From: a virus | DNA: 44,457 nucleotides | Direction: 5' to 3' (one strand) | Virus record (IMG/VR): IMGVR_UViG_3300033146_001665 | Location: 1 to 44,457 of that record | In this document: positions 1-8,830 of the stretch, in pieces | How positions within the stretch are numbered: position 1 is the stretch's first letter | How the letters are laid out: each line of letters begins with the position of its first letter | The notes under the pieces: generated by a model | The model's database searches: none | What the model saw: the letters and a program-made list of their open reading frames with translations, nothing else | What the model was told of the DNA's origin: nothing | Translations under genes and position numbers: made by a program

Positions 1-1862
1 GTCTGATTGAAAGTCTTACCTGTCCCCTTCTGCACTACACCAGTTGCTATATCGCTTCCTAAATTACTCCATACAACATGAACCTTATTATCTTGTGGCA
101 CCCCATCTATTGGTGCATGGTCCCACATAACTTCTGGTGTTGCATATGACACTTTACTTCTATAACTATTAGAGCCATCATTTGATTCCATATCTGTTGA
201 ATCTACTACGATAGTCTTATTAGCTTGAGTATATGTAAATACATTAGTTGGAGTAATACCGTCGAGAGTAATATCATCTACTCTACCTACGATAGTTTGC
301 TCACCAGGTGCTTCACTATAATAACTTCTCATACCATCAAATTTAGAGCTAACACCATTAGAGGTGGTTACTTTTCTCATAACTTGTTTAGTACCAAAAC
401 CAGAGTTTGATAAACCATCAAATTGTAGAGGCATTCTTGAGTTAACATTTAAATCGGTGTAAGTCTCATCACCTTCAGGATCAACCGTTAGCGTTTCAAA
501 TGAAGTATGACCATCACCTTTATAAATGAGTTCGGCTATTGTTTCTTTATATAGTGCTTCATAGTCAAATTTCTCGGCTACACGATTTCTTAAGTCAAGA
601 CAATCAGTTGCTTGTATGATATCACAATAGTAACCATCTGGTCTACCACTAACACCACTAGCATATGTACCACCACCGTTAACGTTATCTAATGAGAAAG
701 CTGTTGAATTTCTTCTTGAAACTATTGTAAGAGGGATAGAGTAAGCTATACCATCTGCTGAAAGCTCATTTAACGGAGCTCCATCACAAAGATATTCTTT
801 ATCCCAAGTGAAAGGCATAGTCGCATGTGGACTTGCTAATTGTCCTTGAGCCTTAACATTAGCAGTATCCATACTACTTCGTCTTACACTACTATCAACA
901 CCATCTACAATTCTTAGACGCCATCTAATTTGATAATACTCACCATTAACTGATTCGATGACGTTGTTTCTTGGATTAGCTACGAATTTATCTAGGGCCG
1001 CATTGTCAGCTTTCATATAATAGCCATGGCCATCACTCGTTGCTAAGTATGCTGGATAGTTTCCACCACTTTGGTTTGATGCACTTAATGAGATACCGTT
1101 GAAAGAGCTATCTTTAAAATGAACACAACCATTTGGAAATAAGACATCATCAGAACCACGAACCCACTTCTCTTTCCATACTTCGATAAAAGCATAGTCA
1201 TGACGCGAACCTGTTGTAGGGGGAACTGAGAAGTTCATAATGAGTCTTGAATAACGATCTTCAGACTCTTGAAGTGTTATTCTACGACCAGCTATGAAAG
1301 CTACTATCTCTTTAGTTGAAGGATGAAAAAGCATATTTAAATGATTTTGAGATACATATAAAGGGTCATTATAAGCACCAATGTTACTATATCCAGGTGC
1401 TTCAGGGTTAATGCTTCCACCCGAAGCCATGTATCCAACATTACCACCTAAGTTAGGGAAACCAGATGCCATAGTTGTATTCGTACTTAGAGCTTTTGAA
1501 TCATAGTCACTATTAGGTATACTAAATTCATTGACTGCTGTAAGTGCTGCGTTAGCTGTTGCATTAGCTGCGTTAGCTGTTGCATTAGCTGCGTTAGCTG
1601 TATTAACCGCGTTACTTGCATTAGTGTTAGCTGTATCAATAGCTGGTTGAACTGTTCCTTTCCAAGTTTCAAAGTTGTCTTCTAACTTAGCATGGTTAGG
1701 AATGACTATCGTTTGAGGATCACCTTGAGCATCATAGATATCAATAGATACATCAGCTGCTATAGGGCTATAGTAAACCTCATAATATTTTTGATCTTTG
1801 GCATCTAAGTTAGAAACTAATCTACTTACATTACCAATTAAAATACTTAGATCTTGTGACAT
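1..1862 (-). CDS. tail fibre / adhesin-like protein, 3' end cut by window edge
   Basis: The minus-strand frame is open from ATG at 1862 to the window edge (about 620 codons; the C-terminus is missing). A strong ribosome site (AGGAGGAAT) precedes the start, and the first 16 bases overlap the end of the upstream gene, so the two are translationally coupled. Residues about 85-105 form an Ala/Asn/Thr heptad block (repeats of TANAANA) typical of a trimeric coiled-coil neck in phage fibres. The rest is long, Gly/Ser/Asn/Thr-rich and beta-like, with no catalytic motif that I recognise. Family identity is inferred from composition and position beside another fibre-like gene and the spike; it could also be a baseplate-attached plate or wedge protein. 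Virion structural role is likely, exact role unknown. Confidence 0.6.
   Translation of the reverse strand, partial: MSQDLSILIGNVSRLVSNLDAKDQKYYEVYYSPIAADVSIDIYDAQGDPQTIVIPNHAKLEDNFETWKGTVQPAIDTANTNASNAVNTANAANATANAANATANAALTAVNEFSIPNSDYDSKALSTNTTMASGFPNLGGNVGYMASGGSINPEAPGYSNIGAYNDPLYVSQNHLNMLFHPSTKEIVAFIAGRRITLQESEDRYSRLIMNFSVPPTTGSRHDYAFIEVWKEKWVRGSDDVLFPNGCVHFKDSSFNGISLSASNQSGGNYPAYLATSDGHGYYMKADNAALDKFVANPRNNVIESVNGEYYQIRWRLRIVDGVDSSVRRSSMDTANVKAQGQLASPHATMPFTWDKEYLCDGAPLNELSADGIAYSIPLTIVSRRNSTAFSLDNVNGGGTYASGVSGRPDGYYCDIIQATDCLDLRNRVAEKFDYEALYKETIAELIYKGDGHTSFETLTVDPEGDETYTDLNVNSRMPLQFDGLSNSGFGTKQVMRKVTTSNGVSSKFDGMRSYYSEAPGEQTIVGRVDDITLDGITPTNVFTYTQANKTIVVDSTDMESNDGSNSYRSKVSYATPEVMWDHAPIDGVPQDNKVHVVWSNLGSDIATGVVQKGTGKTFNQ
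1546..1600. repeat. 21-bp perfect tandem repeat inside fibre gene
   Basis: The unit GCTGCGTTAGCTGTTGCATT plus A is present 2.6 times without a mismatch. Read on the minus strand it encodes one seven-residue heptad per unit (NAANATA-type), the coiled-coil part of the fibre. Perfect DNA identity suggests recent slippage or selection for adjustable neck length. Confidence 0.85.
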
Positions 1863-2875
1863 GAATCAAATTCCTCCTGATAAACTTCTAAATGATTTAC
1901 TCTCATTGCTAAAGCGTCATACTTATTACTTAAACTAGAACAGAAATCTAATAGTGCTACTATTTCGTCTCTGAGATCTTGTGGCGTATTGATGAAATCT
2001 CTGACGTCTATAATATCCGTAGTGCTTATTATGACGTTAGTGGGTTCATTGACCATAACGAAAGCTAATGGAAATTCATCAAATGGTAGTTGCATTAAAG
2101 CATCTTCCACAGTTACTGAATTATCTACTTCAACACCTTCTGTTACATGAGTTGTTCCATCAAATTTAATACTAACCAAATCATAACGTTTCTTACCACT
2201 AGCTGTAACTGGATTAAATGAACCGAGTGTAGATGTTGATAAAAATCTTACTTTTTGCTCGTCCTTATCTATAATCTTGCCACCACTAAATGATACTGAA
2301 TCACTCTTAGGATTGGTCTGTTCAATTGATAAACCACTTAATCTTTCAAATGGTATATTAATTGTATCGCCACTTCTAAGAATGTTTACCATAAGAAATG
2401 GAACATTTTGATAATCAATTGATATTATTTCAAATCTATTATTACCAGCGTTCCATTCTACATGTGCATTACATACAAGAACAACAGCCGCAGTTAATTC
2501 TGCAGGATTCTTTAAAATTGTAAATGTTGCTATTGGAAAAGGTATACTTTCAGCATATACATAGTGCATAGCAACATAATAGGTTCCAGCCCTATCCATA
2601 CCTTTGTCTGTCAATGATAAATAGTTGTCATCATCCGTAAAATCCAAATCTACATCAGTGTCAAAATGTATATATACATCATCTTTAATGTAGTGATTAG
2701 CTAATACTCTAACATGCTTATAATCAACATGTTCTGCTTTATCTTCTTCAAGTAAAACATCATCACCCAATGTTAAAGCTCTAGTTAAACGATTTACGGC
2801 ATTTGACTCGTTACTTCTAAACGGGTTAACAGCTCTTTCTTGTAAAGCATCCCATTCCTCTTGTGTAAGAGCCAT
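1847..2875 (-). CDS. virion structural protein, fibre/baseplate-associated (unknown family)
   Basis: 342 aa, ATG at 2875 with a very good ribosome site (TAAGGAGG, 6 bases away). I do not recognise the family. The first ~40 residues are helical and charged (starting MALTQEEWDALQ), followed by beta-rich sequence. The last ~45 residues are helical and coiled-coil-like, which fits an oligomerising or fibre-linking protein. It is the first gene of a minus-strand pair, its 3' end overlapping the next, larger fibre-like gene by 16 bases, and it is divergent from the spike gene. The context argues for tail fibre or baseplate attachment. No enzymatic residues are apparent. Confidence 0.6.
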   Translation of the reverse strand: MALTQEEWDALQERAVNPFRSNESNAVNRLTRALTLGDDVLLEEDKAEHVDYKHVRVLANHYIKDDVYIHFDTDVDLDFTDDDNYLSLTDKGMDRAGTYYVAMHYVYAESIPFPIATFTILKNPAELTAAVVLVCNAHVEWNAGNNRFEIISIDYQNVPFLMVNILRSGDTINIPFERLSGLSIEQTNPKSDSVSFSGGKIIDKDEQKVRFLSTSTLGSFNPVTASGKKRYDLVSIKFDGTTHVTEGVEVDNSVTVEDALMQLPFDEFPLAFVMVNEPTNVIISTTDIIDVRDFINTPQDLRDEIVALLDFCSSLSNKYDALAMRVNHLEVYQEEFDSCHKI

Positions 2876-2982
2876 AGAAAACCTCCTTATAAATAATCTT
2901 TGGTCATTTGTTTTTTAGAATAGGCCTACCTATGGTCTAAAAAATAACTACTAATTTTATATTGTAGGAGTATGAATTGATT
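2876..2982. promoter_or_regulatory. divergent promoter region with paired CCTAT..CTAAAAAA boxes
   Basis: This short spacer separates a minus-strand fibre gene from the plus-strand spike gene and must drive both. The plus strand reads CCTATGGTCTAAAAAATAAC (2930-2949). The minus strand carries a similar box, CCTATTCTAAAAAACAAATG, from about 2924 down to 2905. The two are arranged head to head around an AGGCCT core. Similar CTNAAAAA boxes recur in other intergenic spacers of the window. Promoter function is inferred; no textbook -35 element is evident. Confidence 0.4.
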
Positions 2983-3939
2983 ATGGCATCTAATTTTAAA
3001 AAAGATCAAACGCCGGATTCGGATGATGATAAACTATTTGGTTTCTATAGGGGTGTCGTATTAAATAATCGAGATTATGATATTGATAAACAAGATAAAA
3101 ATTATGGTAGAGTATTAGTTCATATACCGGCTTTAATGGATGATACCGAAGTTGGTTTATGGGCTTACCCTGGTAATAATCCAATGGGTGGAAGAAATAC
3201 CGAATCATTATCTGGTGGTAAAGATTCTAATAATGGTAAACAAGAGTTTTCTGGGAGTCTTATAGTACCTCCTAATAATTCACACATATGGATATTCTTT
3301 GAGAATGGTGATCCTAACAGGCCTTATTATTGGAATGGGTTAGATACTAAGGCTCATGAAGTCCCACCAGAAATTAAAGTGAATGGTGATAAGAAACCAG
3401 AAGAAAGGTGGTTAATGTTTAGATCACCTCATGGTAGGGTCATAATGATATCTGATGATGAAGACTGTTGTCGAGTTGAAATAACTGGCAAGAAAAGGAA
3501 AACACCTGGTAACACTAATGAACACGTATATGATATATTGGGCAATCAAAAAACTATACTTATTGATGATAAAGAAGGACAAGAGAAAATACTAATAGAA
3601 GATGAAAAGGGTAACTATGTCAACATAAGAACAAGTATGGATGATATTGATATCCATGCTAACAATATAATTAGATTATATGCTGGTACTGCTATCTATA
3701 TGAATGCCCCACATTTTGGTTATTCATTTACTAGTATTTCAATGGGTGGATCAGGTAATGTATCTTGTAAAATTAATGGTAATTTAGAACTTATGACAAG
3801 TGGCATCACTAACATGAGGGCTAGTGGTCCCTTTTATATTGATTCACCTGATTTGCAAACTAATACAGGGTCAGCTGCAACGCCTGGTACTGGAGGATCG
3901 GAACCACCAACTCCACCTAACGGAGAACGTGATGAGTGA
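2983..3939 (+). CDS. baseplate central spike, gp5/VgrG-like (OB-fold, no lysozyme domain)
   Basis: 318 aa. Residues ~15-120 have the pattern of the N-terminal OB-fold of T4 gp5, phage gpV and VgrG: GFYRGVVLNN, then YGRVLVHIPAL, LWAYP and VPPNNSHIWIFFENGDPN. Residues ~125-290 hold short beta repeats rich in Gly, Asn and Ile, as in the gp5 beta-helix needle. The last 30 residues are a Gly/Pro-rich tail. Unlike T4 gp5, no lysozyme domain is inserted. A TTG at 2977 lies 6 bases after the TAGGAG ribosome site and could be used instead; ATG 2983 is 12 bases away. The gene is likely to work with the PAAR protein encoded at 5556-5813 on the other strand as the membrane-piercing tip. Confidence 0.8.
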   Translation: MASNFKKDQTPDSDDDKLFGFYRGVVLNNRDYDIDKQDKNYGRVLVHIPALMDDTEVGLWAYPGNNPMGGRNTESLSGGKDSNNGKQEFSGSLIVPPNNSHIWIFFENGDPNRPYYWNGLDTKAHEVPPEIKVNGDKKPEERWLMFRSPHGRVIMISDDEDCCRVEITGKKRKTPGNTNEHVYDILGNQKTILIDDKEGQEKILIEDEKGNYVNIRTSMDDIDIHANNIIRLYAGTAIYMNAPHFGYSFTSISMGGSGNVSCKINGNLELMTSGITNMRASGPFYIDSPDLQTNTGSAATPGTGGSEPPTPPNGERDE

Positions 3940-3981
3940 GATGATTACATTGTATATCCATCAATTACTATTGTTATTTTG

Positions 3982-4004
3982 AAGTATTAGAAACAAGAAT
4001 ACTT
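3982..4004 (+). other. small inverted repeat in spacer after spike gene
   Basis: AAGTATT and AATACTT pair perfectly around a 9-base loop in the 128-bp spacer before the next plus-strand gene. No T-run follows, so it is not a standard intrinsic terminator; it may be a processing or stability element. Confidence 0.3.
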
Positions 4005-4067
4005 ACTCATATGATTACCGTTTTCAAAGCAATGAATAAATATATAAAACGATATTAGGAGCTTACC

Positions 4068-4388
4068 ATGAAAGAGTACATTAAAGACCTAGAACGACTT
4101 AGGAATAATATATCTCACTTATTATTCAAATTAAACCCTGATAAACCATACGATGCTTTAAAGGGAGATGATAAAAGTTTGATATTCGATCATAGCATGC
4201 TTCATAATATTTGGAATAAATTGTCAGCTGGTGAAAAGGTTGAGGGTTGGGTTAAAAGTAAAGTTTCATTCATACATAATATAGCGGTTAAAGAAATGTT
4301 CAAACGTGGTTTTAAACATACATATAATTCAAAATTAGATGATACTTTAAATAGTAGTCTTAAAAAGCAAACGGTAGGGATGAAATAA
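4068..4388 (+). CDS. hypothetical protein, 106 aa
   Basis: ATG with a good ribosome site (TTAGGAG, 8 bases upstream). The product is basic and mostly helical, with no membrane segment and no motif that I recognise. Its TAA stop overlaps the next start (TAATG), so the pair is co-translated with a small membrane protein. The pair lies between the spike gene and a convergent minus-strand cluster. No function can be assigned. Confidence 0.65.
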   Translation: MKEYIKDLERLRNNISHLLFKLNPDKPYDALKGDDKSLIFDHSMLHNIWNKLSAGEKVEGWVKSKVSFIHNIAVKEMFKRGFKHTYNSKLDDTLNSSLKKQTVGMK

Positions 4389-4639
4389 TGAACAATCCTA
4401 TATTATGTGAAAAATTTAAGAACGCGTTATTTACATTAAGATTTATCAAGGTATATAATATAATTATAATTTTTGCTGCCTATTGGGCATTTCATATGAA
4501 CTTCAATAATTTAGGTTTAATTATATTATTATTTGCCTTAAATTGTTTTCTAAACTTATTCTTTTTCAAATATATTTGCGATTATATGAATGCTTTAAAT
4601 CAGATGTTTGAGAATTCCAAGTCTAAAGTCATAGATTGA
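4388..4639 (+). CDS. small two-helix membrane protein
   Basis: 83 aa. Two hydrophobic segments are visible at about residues 20-36 (KVYNIIIIFAAYWAF region) and 41-60 (LGLIILLFALNCFLNLFFF region), followed by a short charged C-terminus. It starts on the last base of the previous stop codon. Size and topology are compatible with a holin or other small phage membrane protein, but no lysis enzyme is adjacent, so this is only a possibility. Confidence 0.6.
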   Translation: MNNPILCEKFKNALFTLRFIKVYNIIIIFAAYWAFHMNFNNLGLIILLFALNCFLNLFFFKYICDYMNALNQMFENSKSKVID

Positions 4640-4968
4640 TTTTCTTGCATTATCTCGCATTTACTAGTAAACGATTTTTCAAAAGTCTATTGAATCATAA
4701 GAATCTTTTTTCAAATAAACTATATCAAATATATTGTTTTGTATCAAAAAAAGAAATGTGGTTCGTAGACCTACTTATCAAGAAAAGTCTATTAAGACTT
4801 CGCATAGCTTTACTAGAATCTTGATGTCCTGAAATCTATCAAATGGAAACAAGTCATTTAAAATGTATTATTTCAATTAAATAGGTGAGTTACAAGATCT
4901 TGATTTAAGGCGTTTTTGAATAATACGAAAAGTAGACTTTGATGGTTATACCGCTAGCTGGACTTAGA
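4640..4968. other. convergent intergenic region, no supported gene
   Basis: This 329-bp AT-rich stretch lies between the ends of a plus-strand and a minus-strand block. A 62-codon frame starting with TTG at 4636 runs through it, but has no ribosome site and a low-complexity Lys/Leu/Phe product, so I do not call it. A small hairpin (AAGTC, loop TATTAA, GACTT) occurs around 4780-4796. No T-run terminator is visible; transcripts from both sides probably read into each other. Confidence 0.5.
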
Positions 4969-5547
4969 TTATTTATAATCTAATATATACAACCTAAGTA
5001 ATATAACTAATTCCAAAAACAACAATGCAAAAGATATATAAGTTACTAATAACATCAACCACCCAAAAGGGTGCCCCTGTTTAATTTCAGTTATGAATGA
5101 ATTACTAATTTGATCTATAGCTTTAGTAAACGTTTTCTTAGCCCCTTCAATCAATATAATAAGTATCGCGGTGTCTTTCTTATGTTTCTTAATATTGCTC
5201 ATAAAGTCTTTAAGTGTTCTCATGATTATCACTTCTGGTTTAACACTCTTACTAACATAAAAAAGGCTCATACCAATTCTTGCCAAAACTATAAGAAGAA
5301 TGAGTTCAGCTATATTAGCTTTAATGTCATCAACATAATTAGTTCTAGCATATGACATCTTTAATGATTGTAACTTATTATACACCTTTTTAATATTAGT
5401 AGTTTTCAACTTAAAATATTTAGGTAACACTTTATTGATGTAAACATAAGTTCTATTTTTCACCTTATCCAATAAAGTTAAAAGTTCACTAGGTGAAGCC
5501 TTTGCAATTTTATCCAGTGATTTAAATGTATTCTTTTTAATGTCCAT
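4969..5547 (-). CDS. membrane-associated hypothetical protein
   Basis: 192 aa. The N-terminal ~75 residues are basic and helical. Hydrophobic segments occur near residues 83-103 (IAELILLIVLARIG), weakly near 125-135, and strongly at 162-188 (FGWLMLLVTYISFALLFLELVILL). The last gene of the minus-strand PAAR cluster, it lies 8 bases after the PAAR gene, so is almost certainly co-transcribed. A membrane-active product beside the spike tip could help tail penetration or could be an unrelated membrane protein; family unknown. Confidence 0.65.
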   Translation of the reverse strand: MDIKKNTFKSLDKIAKASPSELLTLLDKVKNRTYVYINKVLPKYFKLKTTNIKKVYNKLQSLKMSYARTNYVDDIKANIAELILLIVLARIGMSLFYVSKSVKPEVIIMRTLKDFMSNIKKHKKDTAILIILIEGAKKTFTKAIDQISNSFITEIKQGHPFGWLMLLVTYISFALLFLELVILLRLYILDYK

Positions 5548-5555
5548 CTTGATTC

Positions 5556-5813
5556 CTATGTGTCTGTATGCGCACCACTACCAGATGATATAACTGCACC
5601 GCATGATAGTGGATCACCGACTCTAGCTAACTTCCTCCCATTAACTGTTGTCGGTCCACTACCAGCTACTATAGTAACTATACCATGTTTAATACAAGAA
5701 GCTGAATCACCAACTCTAGCAACTGGTTTACCTTCATCTTTATGATCTGGACTTCCAGTTATTATAACGCCGCCATGACTTATTGAGTCACCAATTCTAG
5801 CTACTCTAGGCAT
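5556..5813 (-). CDS. PAAR-motif spike tip protein
   Basis: 85 aa, full length for a stand-alone PAAR protein. Three repeats are visible: ARIGDSISHGGVI, ARVGDSASCIKHGIV and ARVGDPLSCGAVI, each with a Gly-rich turn. Candidate metal ligands at the cone apex are His13, Cys40, His43 and Cys71. In phage tails and type VI systems, PAAR proteins cap the gp5/VgrG needle and sharpen it. Ribosome site TTAAGGAG lies 8 bases before ATG. It should cap the spike encoded at 2983-3939 even though the two genes are on opposite strands. Confidence 0.93.
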   Translation of the reverse strand: MPRVARIGDSISHGGVIITGSPDHKDEGKPVARVGDSASCIKHGIVTIVAGSGPTTVNGRKLARVGDPLSCGAVISSGSGAHTDT

Positions 5814-5825
5814 AGTGTTAACTCC

Positions 5826-6884
5826 TTAAAAACTAAATAGTTCTTTTGTATAGTATTCAACTAAGAATTCATACGAAGACTTGTTGTATACTTTGAGCGT
5901 ACTAGCAAAATAAGCATTAGGAATATAAGTTGCTACCATATAAGCTACGAACCTAATGTAGTTTTCAACACCTAAAATGCCATATACGCCAAGTAATCTA
6001 AATAATTGTATTTTTATTTCTGATTCACTCACTTCTAATATTTTTAAACCTTTAGCAACTCTAGCTAAATTACTTAATGAATTATAATTTTCTGGGTTAA
6101 ATACATCATTCGGTTTATATAGAGTCATAACATTTGAAATTTTATGTTCGTATTCTCTTACATAACTTGAACCTGTATGTGATGCTGCTACTCTTAAGAA
6201 CGCTTTTAAGTTATCACTATTTTTCTTTTCTTCTTTTGAATATATACTATACACAAATGATGCACATAAGAAAAATAAGAATTCTTTCTCTTTTCTTGAA
6301 CCAACTAATAAACCACTTTTCTTACCAAAGCTACCTAATATAACTGTGTAGTATATCTTAGTAACATTAACGAATATATCAATATTCTGTCTTTGATAAA
6401 ATTTTTCAGAGAACAATAGTGTATATGAATATAATAAGCTACTTAAGAAAACATTAGCATTAGATGGTATAATAGATATCGAACCAGATGTTTCTAATTG
6501 ACCAACATTATATAATACTGTCTTCTTGACTACATGTTCAATCTTATCATCTTCAAAATTTGAAACATAACTAGCAAAAGAATTATAATCTTCATTCTTA
6601 ACTAATAGTATTTTTTTAGTTGACTTATTTTTCATATATGTTGATAGCTTACCAACATCAATACTTTTGCCGTCACTCTTAGTTATCTTAGATAGAACCT
6701 GAATGGTTTCATCAATCATTCTAACTATCTTTTTAAATATACCAGCCAATATAGGTTTCTTAATTTTCTCAGTTGATAGAACTGTTAGCACATGATACAT
6801 AGCCTTATAATCATCTAAGTTAGTGATGTATTCAAAGCTTGTATCTTCAATGCTTTTTTCCATCTTTACATATTTAAAACCCAT
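5826..6884 (-). CDS. hypothetical protein, 352 aa (possible virion component)
   Basis: ATG preceded by AAAGGGGTG, 6 bases away. The product is mainly alpha-helical, rich in Lys, Ser, Tyr and Phe, with amphipathic helices in the central part (NVFLSSLLYSYTLLFSEKFY) but no clear transmembrane span and no known motif. It sits 12 bases upstream of the PAAR gene in the same operon, so a baseplate or tail role is plausible, though this rests only on position. Confidence 0.65.
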   Translation of the reverse strand: MGFKYVKMEKSIEDTSFEYITNLDDYKAMYHVLTVLSTEKIKKPILAGIFKKIVRMIDETIQVLSKITKSDGKSIDVGKLSTYMKNKSTKKILLVKNEDYNSFASYVSNFEDDKIEHVVKKTVLYNVGQLETSGSISIIPSNANVFLSSLLYSYTLLFSEKFYQRQNIDIFVNVTKIYYTVILGSFGKKSGLLVGSRKEKEFLFFLCASFVYSIYSKEEKKNSDNLKAFLRVAASHTGSSYVREYEHKISNVMTLYKPNDVFNPENYNSLSNLARVAKGLKILEVSESEIKIQLFRLLGVYGILGVENYIRFVAYMVATYIPNAYFASTLKVYNKSSYEFLVEYYTKELFSF

Positions 6885-6898
6885 ATTATATCACCCCT

Positions 6899-7348
6899 TT
6901 AGATAAACTTTATATCTTTGATCTTATTTCTATCTGGATAAGATTTTTGATTACTTATGATCAACTCTTTAATAGCAGCCATAGTAGGAACTTTAATATA
7001 CTCATATTCAAAATCAACTACAGATGTGCAATTGTTCATGAACATCAGTAAATATGCAAATGATGTAGACTCATATAAATCGTAAGCTGCATAGTTTGGC
7101 CTTAATGACCATCGACTTTTAAAACTCTTAATTTCACTTCTAGCTAATAGATAATGTTTATGAATGTTTAAAAAGTTATCATTAAAATCCAAAAATATTA
7201 TATCATCAACTTTAATTTTACTGTCTTCCATTTCAATAAAAACCTTCATTCTAAATGAGTCTTTAAATGAATCAGCGTTATAGAGAGATTTATAATCATT
7301 AAACGATTCCAATTCAATGTTAGTATATCTTGATGTACCCTGTGGCAT
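6899..7348 (-). CDS. possible gp53-like baseplate wedge protein
   Basis: 149 aa. The segment RPNYAAYDLYESTSFAYLLM followed by FMNNCTSVVDF resembles the pattern in T4 gp53-type wedge proteins and LysM-like tail proteins, where an Arg-Pro, a D-hydrophobic-Y and an LLM/LLL-x-N motif occur in that order, then a phi-K-P step (IKVPTMAAIKEL). The match is by eye and short. Start ATG overlaps by one base the stop of the preceding gene (TAATG), indicating translational coupling. It lies in the PAAR operon, which supports a baseplate role. Confidence 0.5.
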   Translation of the reverse strand: MPQGTSRYTNIELESFNDYKSLYNADSFKDSFRMKVFIEMEDSKIKVDDIIFLDFNDNFLNIHKHYLLARSEIKSFKSRWSLRPNYAAYDLYESTSFAYLLMFMNNCTSVVDFEYEYIKVPTMAAIKELIISNQKSYPDRNKIKDIKFI

Positions 7349-7923
7349 TATTCATCACCAACATTTGAATGTTGCCAATTATGATATGTATCAAACTTAT
7401 TATTACTTGGGTTCATTAATTCTTTTGTCCTAACTAACACATCTTCATTAACAGCGTAACCTGGAGTAACCAATAAATAGTTCCAAACACCTTGTATGAA
7501 CTTCGGTGGTATAGTTAAGAACCCATTGTGATACTTCTCATGTAAACTCATCACCATAGGTATGTAACCAACGTGGTCGGTATAATGTAAGGTAAGCACT
7601 TCTCTAACTATATCAACACTAGAAAATGATATCTTATTAGTTAAATATGTATTAATGATAATACTTACTAAATCATATAATGTTAATGGGTGGTGATGTA
7701 TTTCAATAGATAATTCATCTGCAGTTTCGTTAGTAAACATACATGAGTTGAAACCAAGCATATCTTTTACATATGTAACCCAATCTCTATATTCGGGAGT
7801 TGACCTAGCTATTCTTACACATGTTTTGATAAACTTATTGACTTCTTTTTCATCATTGAAACCATTTCGTTTTAAGTCTAATGTAAATTGTCCTAATTCC
7901 AAAGTAGTATTTTCGTCACTCAT
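7348..7923 (-). CDS. hypothetical protein, 191 aa (PAAR operon)
   Basis: Starts at ATG 7923 with AGAGGAG 8 bases upstream and overlaps the following gene by one base. The product is soluble and mixed alpha/beta, with a His-rich patch (EIHHHPLTLYDL) and the segment GFLTIPPKFIQGVWNYLL. I do not recognise it. Tight spacing (2 bases after the previous gene) places it in the same transcript as the PAAR protein; a tail or baseplate role is inferred only from that. Confidence 0.65.
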   Translation of the reverse strand: MSDENTTLELGQFTLDLKRNGFNDEKEVNKFIKTCVRIARSTPEYRDWVTYVKDMLGFNSCMFTNETADELSIEIHHHPLTLYDLVSIIINTYLTNKISFSSVDIVREVLTLHYTDHVGYIPMVMSLHEKYHNGFLTIPPKFIQGVWNYLLVTPGYAVNEDVLVRTKELMNPSNNKFDTYHNWQHSNVGDE

Positions 7924-7925
7924 AA

Positions 7926-8816
7926 TTACTTTCTCCTCTTACCAAACACATTCTCGATAACCCATGACATAGGGGCTCTCTTATTAAATAGAGATGTATT
8001 TCGTTGTTTAGCTTTATCCATCTGTTCAGGTAAAACATTGAGGTTGTTCTTATATAGCATATCATAAGTTATGATAGTTGAAAATTTTGGCATTTGTTGA
8101 TCCCACATATATATTCTCTTATTTAGCGAGTCATCTAAATATAATGCACTCCATCTAGAGTCTTCCAAATTATCTGTTGATATAGGTGTATCATCAGGGT
8201 CATTGTTTTCTAATTCTTCTCTTGTTAAATCATTAATACTAAGTAAAGCTATACGTTCCCTATTTTCAGAGAATAATACTTTCTTGGTTGCAAACTCTTT
8301 AGATTTACTATACTTAGAATCGAACATCTTAGTATACCACTTTGTCATGAACCAACTAAACTTATCACCAAATAATTTTAACGCATTCTTATGTAACCAA
8401 TATCTAGCTATATCCATTTCTTCTGTAAACAAGTTCAAAGCATTAGACGATATCAATGATAATGCTTTAAACCCAAATACAAAATCTTGTTGTATCCTAC
8501 TCTCAGTCGTCACTTTAAGTGTTATGAAAAACGGTTGATCACTGTTAATTTTATTAGAATCAGCTGTAACAACTTGAATACCAACAGAATCACTTTCCAT
8601 TAGTTTACTCTTATCAAAACCATCACCTTCTAATACCATAGATTCAATAATATTACTTTCAACACTTTGAACATTACTTAGTAATTCTTTCTTAACTATC
8701 TTCTGAAGTATGGGTATATAATCTAAAGCAAACTTTCTTTCAATAGCTTTTAATAGATATGGTAAAATGTCCTTATCGACTGTTTCGCTAACTAATACTG
8801 GAAATGTTATAACCAT
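7926..8816 (-). CDS. hypothetical protein, 296 aa (PAAR operon)
   Basis: ATG with AAGGGG 5 bases upstream. The N-terminal ~110 residues alternate helix and strand. The middle (FITLKVTTESRIQQDFVFGF) reads as a beta-sheet motif, and residues 160-190 are basic and aromatic. The C-terminus ends NVFGKRRK. No catalytic motif or membrane helix is recognisable. It is between the Cas4-like nuclease gene and the 191-aa gene with only 2-14 base gaps, so is part of the same operon. Confidence 0.65.
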   Translation of the reverse strand: MVITFPVLVSETVDKDILPYLLKAIERKFALDYIPILQKIVKKELLSNVQSVESNIIESMVLEGDGFDKSKLMESDSVGIQVVTADSNKINSDQPFFITLKVTTESRIQQDFVFGFKALSLISSNALNLFTEEMDIARYWLHKNALKLFGDKFSWFMTKWYTKMFDSKYSKSKEFATKKVLFSENRERIALLSINDLTREELENNDPDDTPISTDNLEDSRWSALYLDDSLNKRIYMWDQQMPKFSTIITYDMLYKNNLNVLPEQMDKAKQRNTSLFNKRAPMSWVIENVFGKRRK

Positions 8817-8830
8817 CTTATACCCCTTAT

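Noticed and set aside
4636-4824. 62-codon frame after the small membrane gene
   Set aside because: TTG start overlapping the previous stop, no ribosome site, low-complexity Lys/Leu/Phe product; more likely chance in AT-rich spacer.
5826-6884. Possible paralogy between the 352-aa protein and the 403-aa protein at 39776-40987
   Set aside because: Both are helical and share a VFLSS segment, but no convincing collinear alignment could be made by eye.
8203-8538. 111-codon plus-strand frame
   Set aside because: Antisense shadow of the 296-aa minus-strand gene in a tight operon.
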